Below, one piece after another: positions 22,173 to 33,099 of a DNA stretch of 64,000 bases. The DNA is from Hygrophila difformis (taxonomy: Eukaryota > Streptophyta > Magnoliopsida > Lamiales > Acanthaceae), in the NCBI GenBank assembly GCA_030278955.1, contig JAOANR010000002.1:1550001-1614000 (forward strand), in the 5' to 3' direction. The translations under genes were made by a program, and so were the position numbers. Position 1 is the first letter of the stretch. Each line of letters starts with the position of its first letter. The notes below the pieces were generated by a model. It was not told where the DNA came from, ran no database searches, and saw only the letters and a list, made by a program, of their open reading frames with translations.

Positions 22173-22732
22173 AGCAAATTTTTGTTGGATCATGCATTCA
22201 GACGGAAGCAGATGTAGCAACCCTGGCTACTACCACGGTTAAAGTTATCATTCCTCAATTTTATTTACTACTACGATCTTTTTCATTTTCATGCTCTTTG
22301 ATTTATATACAGCTATTGTCTACATCGAAATGGTAAATTGATCTAATTCATTTTGTAGAATCTGAAACTGTGTGTTGCTAATTACTCTTTTCTCAAGGCT
22401 ACCCTGGAATTCAGTCAGGTTGGCAGTCTTTGTCAAGTGTTCTGTCCAACAATTCTCACTACGACTTTCCTTATGCAAATGCAATATGTGTGCATGTGTG
22501 TGTCTCCCCACATGCATTTTGGCCATTATCTCTCCAAAACTATGTTGACATTTGATCCATAATTGTTTAAAAGCTCACCCAAAACTGATTGGAATACCTG
22601 CATCAGGGAGTCCCTGCAGTGCTTAATTTCCAGAGCACAGTTCAAGCAGCAAATTGGGGAATTGATTCAAATGCAATCAATGAATTGTGCCAAAATTATA
22701 ATATCCTTATGATTAACTATTCAATAAGGTAA
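22173..22732 (+). pseudogene. LSF1-like starch phosphatase (DSP domain) fragment
   Basis: Exon about 22173-22242 (acceptor TCACAG) reads EQIFVGSCIQTEADVATLA. A second exon about 22608-22732 reads GVPAVLNFQSTVQAANWGID, then SNAINELCQNYNILMINYSI. Both resemble consecutive parts of the dual-specificity phosphatase domain of plant LIKE SEX FOUR 1 (At3g01510 type), a plastid protein of starch breakdown. The catalytic CX5R exon is not present. I am confident of the phosphatase family and less so of the exact member. Confidence 0.65.
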
Positions 22733-22917
22733 TAACTGTTGTGCTTTCTGGAGACCGTGTTACCTTTTCCCATTTCCTGTCTAATATTGAATTTAAATAG
22801 CTCATGCTATTTAATAAAGATCATGCATTCTTTAATTGGTTGTATTCAATCTCATTTAGCATTCCTATCTGAATTGATGTAATTTGACTAATTACTGTTG
22901 CCTTTTGTCTGTCTTTC

Positions 22918-23371
22918 AGCGACTATTTGTTCAAACGGCTTCTAATTGGTGATTCCGGTGTTGGCAAATCTGTCTCCTCCTTCGATTTGCTGTAAGCTTC
23001 TGATAATGTTTAAGCATAGCATTTGGATTGAAACTACAGTAGTCTGCTATTCGATTGTGCTGCTATAAATTAGTAAAATTTTTCCCATGCTCATCCCTTG
23101 TAGCAAGATTTTACCTGTTCTTTGTCTAATCCAATGAGATTTATCTCAAGCAAATAGAGCATATAATTGTCCAGTGCATCTTCTGCTCGTCAATTGACTC
23201 AATCCCTTAATTCATTCTATTGAAGTCATTATCACCCTTGTAGTAAATACTTCAGTCAGATTATATTTGCTTCGGTGCAATATGGGCATTGATTGCACTT
23301 TGTGTTTTTCATACAGGATGATTCATACCTTGACAGTTGCATCAACACAATTGATGTCAACTTTGTAAGAC
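22918..23371 (+). pseudogene. Rab1/RabD small GTPase fragment
   Basis: Exon about 22918-22993 (after TTTCAG) reads DYLFKRLLIGDSGVGKSVSS, which includes the Rab P-loop GDSGVGKS. After an intron, 23316-23369 reads DDSYLDSCINTIDVDF, the switch I region of Rab1/RabD, where the family has ISTIGVDF. Rab1 proteins act in ER-to-Golgi traffic. Only two 5' exons remain, with substitutions in both, so it is a captured fragment. Confidence 0.85.
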
Positions 23372-24649
23372 TTGTACTTAAAGATGATTTTGTTTTTTTT
23401 TTTATATCTGTCTGGATGATTTTTGTCTGTTAGACTTACAATTCCTTTCTTTCACAGTTACATTAGCACAATTGTTTCTTTTGTAACTGAGTCATTGTTT
23501 GCAAACTGGTTTGAGATTTGACATCTTTCTTTGAGCTGCATACCACTGCATTGTTCATACTGTAAGAATAATGACCTCGGTATGTATAGGTGTTGCATCT
23601 GGTGTTGGTGACCCCGATGCATCTGCTGCATCTGGTGTTGGCTACTCCATATGTCTGGCATCTTCTCGTCACTTTTTGCTCTCTACAGGTGGCTTTATGA
23701 TGAAATTATTGAGCACAAAACCGTTTGATCCTAGAGCAGTTATGGGGTTTGGAATTCTGAATGGAACTTCCATTTGACTTCTCAATCATGGTTTGGGTTT
23801 CACCTTTGATGGTTTCCATCAGGTTGCTCATTTATCCTTATGTAGTTTACATTTCATCCATTTACGAATTACACTTGCACGATCCAAACACAAGAGCTTT
23901 TCTGTTCAATCTGAACAGATTTTCAAAGAACATGAAGGAGGCTCAAGTGCCTTAGGGGAGCTCTGGCATTGGTTGTGCTAACAAATGCTTGAGAATGCAG
24001 TCTTCTATTTTTCTAGGTGCTTTTACATTGTCTGACTCTTCTTCTATATGCTACAAAAATGTGCTCCATGTTTTCAGGATTAGAAATATGGAGAATCCAA
24101 AATGACACGTCGCGAACATATTATATGGACTATCAGCTAATCCTCTAAACCATATTGCTATCTTCTTTATGGTGAGCACAGGGCAACATCCATTGACAGG
24201 TACAACCAGATGCATGGGGTTTGGAATTCTGAATGGAACTTACATTTGGCTTTTCATAATTCTAAATATTATTTATCTTAATTCTGTATGGACATATTTA
24301 TTCAGGTTTATTGTTTTCCAGGTTTTTTGGATCTTGCTCCACCATTGCTACTGTATTCTTGATTTAATGTATGTTTAACTGTTGTCTCCTTATCATGTTC
24401 CCTGCTTTGGTTTAGCCTCCCAACTACAGGGTGTCTGTCTTCCCAAGTACAAAGTGCACGGTCCTCTTTGAGTTATATTCACCAGATTCCAACTTTTATT
24501 CAAGGTATACATTAATTTTTTAATTTTCTGACTACACTGCATTTTTCAAGTTCAATACAGTGATTGTGTTCGGCATTTCTGTCTTGCCAGTTAGCTTCAT
24601 CTATTTCCAAAAGAATCACCAATACCGACTAAAAACTATGAGTTTAAAT
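23372..24649 (+). other. Helitron interior with a small internal duplication
   Basis: GGGTTTGGAATTCTGAATGG with flanking bases occurs at about 23743 and again at about 24214. A segment at 24422-24505 and others could be exons, but I recognise no family. The rest is T-rich intron-like DNA. Confidence 0.4.
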
Positions 24650-25572
24650 TGATGAGATTCACTGGGATTCCAGGAGAGGTTGCGTTGCCCGGAGGAAAGT
24701 GGGAGGAGAGTGATGCGAATGACGCAGAAACGCCACTGAGGGAGGCGAAGGAACAAACTAGATTGGTGCCTTCAACCGTCGGAATGGTAATCGTTCTTGA
24801 ACCCTATTACACAAAGGTCAGAGCTTTTGCGATCACTATTAAATTTTCTATTGTTGGATCCTACACCGTTCCCTTAATACGGTAAATTTGCATCCGTCTT
24901 TAGTTTCTGATGTACTTCTGTAGGATTATGTTTCATTTTCTCTCTAGGTAGTCAGTTCAAGTTTCATGTTCTTTTCCCAAGAATAGGCATGGTTTGATCT
25001 GGTCTGGAAGATTTGACTATGTTGGATTTTAGTTATAACCTTTTATTGCCATGGATTTTGAAATCTGATCTATTTTTTGGAATTATGTCTAAAGGCTCTT
25101 TCAAATGCTTATGCAAAACTGTCTGCCTAAATGGATCCTTATTGATTTTGCAAATCTGAAATCTGTTGTCGTTCAATTTCTTTGTAGCGAAGTCTTATTA
25201 TCTTTCCGGTTGGTGGAATATTGTCGGACAAGAATGGTTTTAACCCTGTTCTGAATACTATTGAGGTGAAATCTGTGTTTGATGTTCCCTTGGAAATGTT
25301 TCCGAAGTTTTGGTTTGTGTAGAAAGTATCTATTTACCTTTTCATGCTTTACATATTGGATCTTTCTTTGATCTACTTAGCACAGTATTTTCTATTATAG
25401 TGTGCAGAATAGAAATCAAAGAGAAGCAAAGGGAGAGTTGATGGGCCATAAATTTGATGTTCATCTCTTTAGTTACCAAACTGAGAACAGGACATATGTT
25501 ATATGGGGTCTGACTGCTGCGATTTTGATCAAAACAGCATCAGTTGTATTTCAACGACTACCTGTTTTTTAA
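24650..25572 (+). pseudogene. Nudix hydrolase (CoA diphosphatase-like, NUDX11/15/22 type) 3' part
   Basis: Nudix enzymes of this group cleave CoA-type diphosphates. Exon 1 (to about 24821) reads GIPGEVALPGGKWEE, then ETPLREAKEQTRL. The Nudix box is present but damaged: the usual REAKEEIGL has lost its second catalytic-region Glu and the Gly. Exon 2 (about 25189-25320) reads FPVGGILSDKNGF and VFDVPLEMF. Exon 3 (about 25402-25572) reads FSYQTENRTYVIWGLTAAIL, then ASVVFQRLPVF and stop, the normal C-terminus of plant NUDX15/22. The order is right, but exon 2 runs into a stop and the N-terminal exons are missing. Confidence 0.85.
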
Positions 25573-25663
25573 GAGCGTAGGCCTTTCTTTTGAGGCTGAA
25601 TTTTAATTTTTATTTTTTTATTCCGAATTAGCATAATTTTAATTTTGGAAACTGGGATGCAGG

Positions 25664-26223
25664 GAGAAAGGCGCGGCAATGGTGACGAAATTGGGGAGCA
25701 ATGTTGAGTTCTGTGAAGTTGACATCAATGATATTAAATCATTCGAAGTAGCTTTGAAAGGTATGCGATTCTTCAACTTGATAGATAGATCAACAATATA
25801 AGTATTCAAACCAGAGTCATTTTGGTAGTTTCAGTTAGTGCCTTTGGTTAATCATCTGTTAGCACTGTGTAGATGTGGATCTCGTTGTTCACACTGCTAG
25901 GCCATTTCTGCAGGCTGAAAAACCCATTGTGCTTGAACCTGCAATTCAGAACAAGGTGAGATAAAGGTAATGAAGATCATGGGTGCGACCTTAATTCTTT
26001 GTTCATTGATTTCTAAAGTCCTGCAAATAAATGAGTTTGATTTTGACTGTTTTCTACTCAACAGACTGCATATATTGATGTTTGTGATGATACAGGCTAT
26101 GCATTGCATTCTAAATCCTACATGAACAGAGCACTTGATGCGAATGTTCCAGCAATAGTAACTGGGGAAATCTATCCAGGCGTCAGCAATGATGCAAACC
26201 CCTTGCAAATTTCTGTTATTTAA
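25664..26223 (+). pseudogene. Saccharopine-dehydrogenase-like (Rossmann) protein fragment
   Basis: Three exon pieces run in order. 25664-25757 (after GATGCAG) reads GREKGAAMVTKLGSNVEF, then EVDI. 25873-25956 reads VDLVVHTARPFLQAEKPIVL. 26065-26223 reads TAYIDVCDDTGYALHSKSY, then VPAIVTGEIYPGVSN and stops soon after. These match the NAD(P)-binding half of plant saccharopine-dehydrogenase-like oxidoreductases. The N-terminal nucleotide-binding start and the C-terminal half are missing. The fragment begins 91 bp after the Nudix stop, so two unrelated genes lie almost joined in the same orientation. Confidence 0.82.
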
Positions 26224-26769
26224 TATGGATTCAAACTGCTGCAAATTCCTTCTTGAAGAGGTACATGCAACCCATTTAGCAATCTGGATTCATATATGTA
26301 GCAATTTTATTTACAATTCTTATTTTCATTTTTTGTACTTGTGATAGTTGCTTCTTTTACTTGATAATTAAATTACTATTTCACGAATGTTAATGAATGC
26401 ACAAAGGTTGATGGTGCTCTCTATTGCAGGTAGTATGATTGTTTTCTATTGCAGGTAGTATGATTGTTTTCCATAGTGAAATCATTAGTTCCCTTAGGTC
26501 TTTATACTCTGTATACATAAACTTGGAAATTATTTATTTCTTTATCTTCAATGTCATCCTCTTTATATAAACTTGTGCTGCCTTCTCTAGGACAAAGATG
26601 AAGTGGTGTTGCTATATTTCTCTCTTTATTATTATGTCTGAAATATCTTGCTTAGCATAATTCTGTTTCTTACCCAATCTGTCTTGCTACTGGAAACCTT
26701 AAACGGCATACTATGAATATGCAATAATGTATGTCATTCCAAATCCAGCTTCAAATTTGACAATCGCCC

Positions 26770-26802
26770 CGCGCGGCATCGCGCGCGCTCCACGAGTTCT
26801 AG
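26770..26802 (+). other. Helitron 3' terminus (hairpin plus CTAG)
   Basis: CGCGCG, loop GCAT, CGCGCG, 13 nt, CTAG, then T in an AT repeat. This is the standard plant Helitron 3' end and target-site context. Confidence 0.75.
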
Positions 26803-26828
26803 TATATATATATATATATATATATATG
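26803..26828. repeat. (TA)n microsatellite at the Helitron insertion site
   Basis: A run of TA directly after the CTAG end. A similar AT-rich word lies at 8397-8420 by the proposed left end. Confidence 0.9.
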
Positions 26829-26933
26829 TACTACTATGTAGTATATTACACATGCAACACTCACTCTCCCAATAGTTTGGATCAGATCGTGTTAACAATT
26901 TATTTAATCGTAGAATAGATGATTTCTTAATAT

Positions 26934-27512
26934 GTACTTCCTCCGTTTTCTTATAATAGCCCCATTTGAGTATTTGACACTATTCACTTATTGCCTTTCA
27001 CTTAAAATTTTATCATAGTTATATAAATTAAAATATAGTCAAGTGAGATTTTGTTAAATTCGTCTTTTCGTGTAGTTTTTAAATATTGAACTTTTAGAAT
27101 TTTTACATGTACGAATTTGAGCTATTAATAATTTAAAATGTGATTATTATAGCCTGCTCGTGATGATTGCATTTGCATCGTCAATAGTGTAATACTGCTA
27201 CAGTAGGAGTATATCTGTATATATATACTTTTTGGGAAAGGACGACCGTATAGTATTACCTCCGTTCTCAAGAAAGTGAAACATTTTACTTTTTGTTACT
27301 GTTTATTGTGTAAATTTGATTCAATTTTTTATCATACTTATACAAGAAAAAATATAATCATGTGAGGTCTTGTTAGATTTGTCTTATCTTATAGTTTAAT
27401 AATTATGAAATTTTTATAATTTTTACTTCTATACAATTTTAGTTATTAATCATTAAAAATGTGCATTGAATTGTGTGTAAAAAGTAAATGTTGCACTTTC
27501 AAAAAAAGAGAT
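26934..27512. mobile_element. Two degenerate Stowaway-like MITE relics
   Basis: Two AT-rich segments (about 26934-27155 and 27257-27512) each begin with CCTCCGTT and share a diverged interior (TTTTATCATA, GTGAG.T.TTGTTA, TTTTTAAT). TACCTCCGT-type starts are typical of plant Stowaway MITEs with TA duplications. I cannot find a clean right-hand inverted repeat for either. Confidence 0.45.
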
Positions 27513-28062
27513 ATGCTATATTATATTGTGGCAATGTAGTACTAAATAATTTGTGTGTGCGCATGTAATTATATAGGCAAGTGGTCCGCAATCTATAATA
27601 GTAGTATATAATTAACGGCAAATTATTGAAAAATCCCCCGATGGGGTCCGAAATTCCCGCATACCCCCTGGAGGATTTCAATTGTAAGAAAACCCCCTCG
27701 ATTGGTAAAAAATAAGTAAAAGCAAAAATAAAAAGAAAAGGACTGACTCATTATAATAATAAAGACCCAGTGGACCACCAAATCGAGTGATGTCCTTTCT
27801 CTTCTCACATGCATCCCAACACTATGGGAAAATCCAAAATGAAGTGAACGGGGAAGGTCCGTGTTCCGACGGTGCGGGAAGAAATAGATTGCGGGTGAGG
27901 GGTTTGTAAATCGTAATTAATTTGGGGGAATTCCTATTCCAGAAGGGGGACGGTGCAGGCGACTTGGAAGATCGAGTGGGAGGGCTTTGGTGGAGAGGAA
28001 ACGGCCAGAGCAGTACCAACAGCGGAGGTTGCAGCCGGAGGCGGAGGTTCGCCGGGGGGTGG
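27513..28062 (+). other. Left flank of element A: 5' exon of a split transposon-associated gene
   Basis: 27615-27720 holds C-rich words (CCCCCGATGGGG, ACCCCCTGG) like those at some MULE ends. 27820-28062 is GC-rich. On the plus strand one frame is open up to the insertion point and stays open for eleven codons after it (from 52442), reaching GAGCCGG followed by GTAAGT, a good donor. This suggests one exon cut by element A. The next exon would carry the CDS at 53097. No upstream ATG is certain. Confidence 0.45.
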
Positions 28063-28397
28063 TGATAATGGCCAAAATTGTCCATTATTTCCAATCCATT
28101 TCCGTGTCTGAGACGGACATTTTGATCGTGATTCCATCTTATTTCAATAAGAAAACAGTTGAATTTGACAGATTAATGCGAGTTTGTAAAAACATCGAGC
28201 CGGTAACAAAAAGACACAAAATATACAATTTTAAATTGTATTTGTGTTAGAAAAATCCAAAAACATGAAAAAAGGAAAAAGAAAAAGAAAAAGGAATGAA
28301 AAGATGGGCAAAAGAATAAAAGAGCCCACAAAAATCCAAAAAGATGGGAAAAAGATTGAAAATCCCACAACTGAAAATTTGGTTAAGTGATTGAAGC

Positions 28398-28974
28398 ACA
28401 ATTCGAATTGTGAGCAATTCGAATTAATTCGAATTGCACAACAATTCGAATTGCTAAAGAGAGCAAGAAATGGTTAAGTGTTGGAAGGGATGCAGAAGGC
28501 TAGTTCGAATTATTCAAGTTCGAATTAATTCGAATTAGGGAATGAAGAGAGAAGAAGCCTAATTCGAATTGTTCAAGTTCGAATTAATTCGAATTAGGGA
28601 ATGAAGAGAGAAGAAGCCTAATTCGAATTCTTCAAGTTCGAATTAATTCGAATTAGGGAATGAAGAGAGAAGAAGCCTAATTCGAATTGTTCAAGTTCGA
28701 ATTAATTCGAATTAGGGAATGAAGAGAGAAGAAACCCAAAGGCAAGAAGAAGATGCAATTCGAATTGTCCAATTCGAATTAATTCGAATTGGCACAAACA
28801 ATTCGAATTGCCAACAAGTGCAAGGAAGCCAAGCAGAAACCCTCATCCAATTCGAGAAATACCAATTCGAATTATCACAACAATTCGAATTGACTACTGA
28901 AGGCTACAACTCCAACTCAAAGAAGGGATCTCACAATTCGAATTAATTCGAATTGGTTGAGATAATTCGAACTT
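28398..28974. repeat. TTCGAA hairpin array 1, 5' LTR A (upstream of TATA)
   Basis: Modules combine a central palindrome AATTCGAATTAATTCGAATT with outer AATTCGAATT half-sites 4-10 nt away. Four tandem 59-bp units (about 28503-28736) repeat one module with a GGGAATGAAGAGAGAAGAAG spacer. The array ends 44 bp before the TATA box. Confidence 0.95.
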
Positions 28975-29018
28975 CAGCTGTGGAGCAAGAACACAACACT
29001 GGTGGGCCTAGGGTTTTC

Positions 29019-29025
29019 TATAAAA
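29019..29025 (+). promoter_or_regulatory. TATA box, 5' LTR A
   Basis: TATAAAA after GGGCCTAGGGTTTTC. The equivalent context in LTR B carries TATAAAT (54610-54616). It is the probable start region of the genomic RNA. Confidence 0.65.
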
Positions 29026-29893
29026 GCAGACCTTCCACAACAGAATCAAGGGATCAAGAATTTTAACCAAAAGGCAGCTTGGGACAAAAAGAACAACAGG
29101 AGGTTCCACACCCCTTAAGGGTTAGGTAGGTAGTTTAGATTAGTTTAGTTTATTTTTCTTGCAAGTACTATAATCTTTACATGCTTTAATCTTAGTTTAG
29201 TGTAGAAGCAGTTTGTGTAACCCTTAGAGTAGCCATTTTCCATATGTCTACATGCTTTCTAGTTAGAATAAACCCTACCTTCAAGCCAATGATGGTTTTG
29301 GGTTCTTTATTTTGCTTTCAAAGTGTCAATACAAGAAAAATTTCCAGAAATGGTGTTATTCATGTGTTTTGGCACTCTTTAATGCTTTCTTTAGAAATCA
29401 ATGCTTAGTGTGTTTGTTTGTTTCAACTAGATTACATTTATTATGTCCTAGTTGACATTCAAACTCAATAAATGCATGTTTGTTGGGTTTTTGGCTTGAT
29501 TTAGTACCTTAGAGCTTCGAATAAGTGTTCTTAGGTTTTAGATGTTTTTAATGTCTGTGTTTAGTTGTATTTTAATTTTATTCTTCCTGCCTTAATCTTA
29601 TTTCGTGCTTCCTTAGATAACTTGTGTGTTCTTAGTTTACTCATGTAGTTCTTAGATAACTAGATGTTTTAGGCTCTTTGATCTCTGATTTCTTGTTTGT
29701 AGAAATAGGGTTTGAATCTGGCCAATACCCACTAGACATGTATTTGTTTATTTCTTGAAAATCTCACTAGGGTGGCTGTGAAATGACACTGATGTGAGAT
29801 GAGGGATTTAGTAAATCTAAACCCATCATTACAGTACAGTGTTCACCTAACCCATACTTGTGAGAACAAAAATTGTGTTGTCTGAAAATATGT

Positions 29894-30357
29894 GATTCGA
29901 ATTGAGGTAATTCGAATTAATTCGAATTGCTAAGGGAAATTCGAATTGCATATCCAAACTATTCTCTTCATGTGGTTTTCAACCAATTCGAATTATGTCA
30001 TTCAAGTTAATTCGAACTGCTCAACAATTCGAATTGGGTTAAAAACCACATTGTATCCATTGCCACCCATTCATGCCTTAGTTTATTTTCCATCCTTTAC
30101 CAATTCGAATTGTTGCAATTCGAATTAATTCGAATTGCTGTACAATTCGAACTCACCCTCCCTTTGAGGTAAATGCCTTAGTCAATTTGAGCAAGAAAGG
30201 GACTTCGCCAATTCGAATTGTCCAATTCGAATTAATTCGAATTGGCCAATAATTCGAATTGGATGATGCTCCAATTTCTAGCAATGATCAATTGAGTAAG
30301 TAATACTTCATCCTTCATGCATTCTCAATTCGAATTACCCCAATAATTCGAATTGGA
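29894..30357. repeat. TTCGAA hairpin array 2, 5' LTR A (downstream of TATA)
   Basis: Same module type. One has outer and inner arms beginning CCAATTCG and ending CGAATTGG (about 30209-30262); another is GC-flanked (29905-29950). It should be part of the transcript if transcription starts at 29019. Confidence 0.92.
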
Positions 30358-32952
30358 CTATCCCTTCTATTTTGGAAACTCCAAAAATATTTTCTTTCAT
30401 GATTTGTGTAAGTTGCATGGGTGTATTGGGCCTAGGCCCAATTCATCTGATTTCTGTCCACTACACATTTCAACCCATTAAGTGTCCACTTATTGTGTGC
30501 TTAACACCCACACAATACCAAAAATATTTTCTTACTTTTATTTTTTTCTTTCATTGTGTGTATGAACAGCTAATGAGAAACACCACAGATTAATGTTGGT
30601 GAAAGGTCCCTTCACAGGGATATCGACTAACCCGTCTTCTGTGTGTCAATCATTATCTGTTATTTTGCATGATCTGGTTAGTGGTTGGTGGAAGCTTCGG
30701 CGAGCGTTCTCTTCACTAAGAGTTTCGATTAGTCACTCAGCCAATTCCTAATCAGATACAGTTTTAATTTTCCTTATCTTAATTTCTCAACCTGAATTCA
30801 AGTTGCAATAGTATCAACTGATGTCGACCAACATCAGTTGAGAAATATTACAGTGAGAAATATGTGGGTCTTTCTTCCACTCACAGACAAAAGAAAACTA
30901 AATGACGGCGGTCACCGTTGTTTGGGATTCTTTCTGTCTACAATCATTCATCTTGGATAATTGGGAACCGGACAGCAGATGTTTGCAGTCCGGAAAACCT
31001 CAATTATCTCTGGCACTCTTTTCAGCCGATTTCTTCTCATCTCAGGCTAATCCATCTTGTGTATCGCATTCTGTCTAACCCCACCATATATTTTGGGGTG
31101 TTTTATTTTCCTTTTCATATACTTGTATGCATGATACTATTATGTAGATGTTCTTGTCATATCATTATTTTGGGGATCCTTCCCCTTGGACACAGAAGTC
31201 TTGATGTAAATCAGATGCCGCATAATAAATTTCCAACAAAAATTCCTTATTAAAATCCGGATCTGAGTAAGGGATAAATTCAACAGTTATGACTAATTCA
31301 TCTTCCACTGGGGGTTGATTTTGAGAGCTCAGAAGCAGAGTCAGCGATTAGGTCTCACCTAGACTGAAAGGATCTGTGTTTTAATTGAGAGTCTAGTACC
31401 TGTCTAGGGAATGATTTTCAAATATTCATTTGCTTCTCAAAATTGCTGTGTGTTGGAAATCTGATATTAGATATCGCATTAAGTCAATATCCACTTGGGT
31501 GTAGATGAGATGTGATAAATAATACTAGAGGAACGACATATAGGCCTTGGTGAATTTATAAGGTAAGGTCGAGTATTCCTTCGACTACTATCTTCTTCTG
31601 CCAAAGTCTAGAATTGAGTCTTGAGTGAGTACATCCGGAATAGGTTCATTTATGGATCTGTTTCATTTAGTTTGTATCTCATAACCACCCAGATGTTGTA
31701 AGCTCTGTGGCTTATTGATATCTCGGGGGTTCTTGATCTGCATCTGGTCACCAAGACCAGGGGCTCTTTTATACTAACGGAAAGAGACGTTTTTAACAAT
31801 TCCGAGTGATAGATTTAAATGCTTTCTTTACAGCTTTCTTAAACTGCTTTCCTTTAAATGCTTTCATAGAGGTCACTCGGAAGAATTAGGGGCTGTCCAT
31901 CTGTTAAAAGGTTTGAGAGTTATGGATTGGTTTGGGACTTCATTTGAAACTTTGGGTGTGACATGGGGGAATGATAGGAGTACTTGGCATATCAACTAAT
32001 GATATGTTAGGTGTTGCTTGTCTACCACAGATAGGTAATGTAACTTCACAAGGCCTGTGGAGGGAGTTATAAGTCTGTGGTATCTTAGAAATTGCTGTCT
32101 TAAGAGCATGTAAATTCTCATCGTAAGTACCTGTCTGTTAAAGGGAACATGGTGTAGAAAGCATGAGAGTTAGCTAACTAGAGGATTATCCCAAGCTAAG
32201 ATCTGTGTATAAAAAAAATTGGAAGTTTAATTGTGTTTCGTCTGAATCTTGTCCAATCTTTATTGTTTCCTCCCTGTCCCTTCTGTCATATTTTAAAACT
32301 GCTTTCTAGATAGCGTAGCATAATTTTATATTGCTTTCGTAGGATAGATTTAATTGTTTTCTTCGATCTAGTTTACCATGCTTTGTAGAATAATTTTTAC
32401 TGCTTTTATGATCTGGTTTAATTTATGTCAAGTAGTTGTTAGAAACCTTTGCAAAACTTGAAGCGAGTAACCGAGTGGAAAATCTTAGTAAACGACGTGG
32501 GGCCTGCTTCCATCGCACATCCTCCAGTGAACGATCCGGTACTTACTATAAATTACTGCAATTTTTTACCCGTGCGCTTTCGGGAGCACAGCTTCTTGAC
32601 ACGAGTAAATAAAAATAACATTTTGGGAAAATACTCATACAGTGGGAAGATGTTCAAGAATTTCATGGCAGGTATCTCTTTGACATGAAATTTAGAGAAG
32701 CATCATGGTGCAGATATCAGGGACTTTCAGGGTGACAGACTGAAGGTCCATCCCTATTGCACCGTGATATTTGTCAAAAGTTTCATGGCTGGGAGGACCA
32801 CAGCGCCGTTTGAACCCCACGGGAGTAATAAAAAGGGGAAATCTTAGCATATCCTTAAACCCTTCCCCCAATCATAACTCTTCTCATTTAATAAATCCAC
32901 ACCTGAGATTTCAGAAAATTACTCGTGTCGGCGAAGCTCGTCAAAAGTTTCA

Positions 32953-32970
32953 TGGCGCCGTTGCCGGGGA
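32953..32970 (+). other. Primer binding site (tRNA-Asp), element A
   Basis: TGGCGCCGTTGCCGGGGA directly abuts the LTR end and is perfectly complementary to the last 18 nt (with CCA) of plant tRNA-Asp. Position 32971-33099 is leader without a gene. Confidence 0.93.
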
Positions 32971-33099
32971 GGATGCAGCGCCGTTTACTAGGAGAATTAC
33001 ATTCCTGATTTACTCATAGATAGTTCTTGTATATGTTCTCGAGCTGTTACTAACCTGGGGGTTGTACAGGTACTGTCAAAAGTTTGATACCACCTGCTT

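Larger units (their letters stand above)
8405..26802 (+). mobile_element. Probable non-autonomous Helitron carrying host-gene fragments
   Basis: The 3' terminus is convincing: a CGCGCG / CGCGCG hairpin with a GCAT loop (26770-26785), 13 nt, then CTAG at 26799-26802 followed by T. The 5' end is uncertain; TC at 8405 preceded by A, in an AT-rich tract matching the right flank, is the best candidate I see. The interior holds plus-strand pieces of at least six unrelated plant genes with their introns, a signature of Helitron gene capture. No Rep/helicase is present, so movement would depend on an autonomous relative. Element D (12059-21788) is nested inside; without it the element would be about 8.7 kb. 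The stretches 10649-11252, 21789-22172 and 26223-26769 are AT-rich, intron-like DNA in which I recognise nothing. Confidence 0.65.
28063..32952 (+). repeat. 5' LTR of element A (4890 bp)
   Basis: TGATAATGG ... GTTTCA. The first 24 bases form an imperfect hairpin (ATAATGG / CCATTAT), also present in LTRs B and C. It contains two TTCGAA hairpin arrays around a TATA box (29019-29025). A second block near the 3' end (ACTATAAATTACTGCAA, about 32543) is shared by all three Athila LTRs here. Short frames inside have no recognised product and recur in both LTRs. Confidence 0.95.

Noticed and set aside
24650..25572. Functional Nudix hydrolase gene
   Set aside because: The Nudix box has lost conserved residues, exon 2 runs into a stop without a good donor, and the N-terminal exons are missing.
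28398..28974. Heat-shock elements in the TTCGAA arrays
   Set aside because: Heat-shock elements need GAA and TTC units spaced by two bases. Here they abut (TTCGAA) or are four apart (GAATTAATTC), so the consensus is not met.
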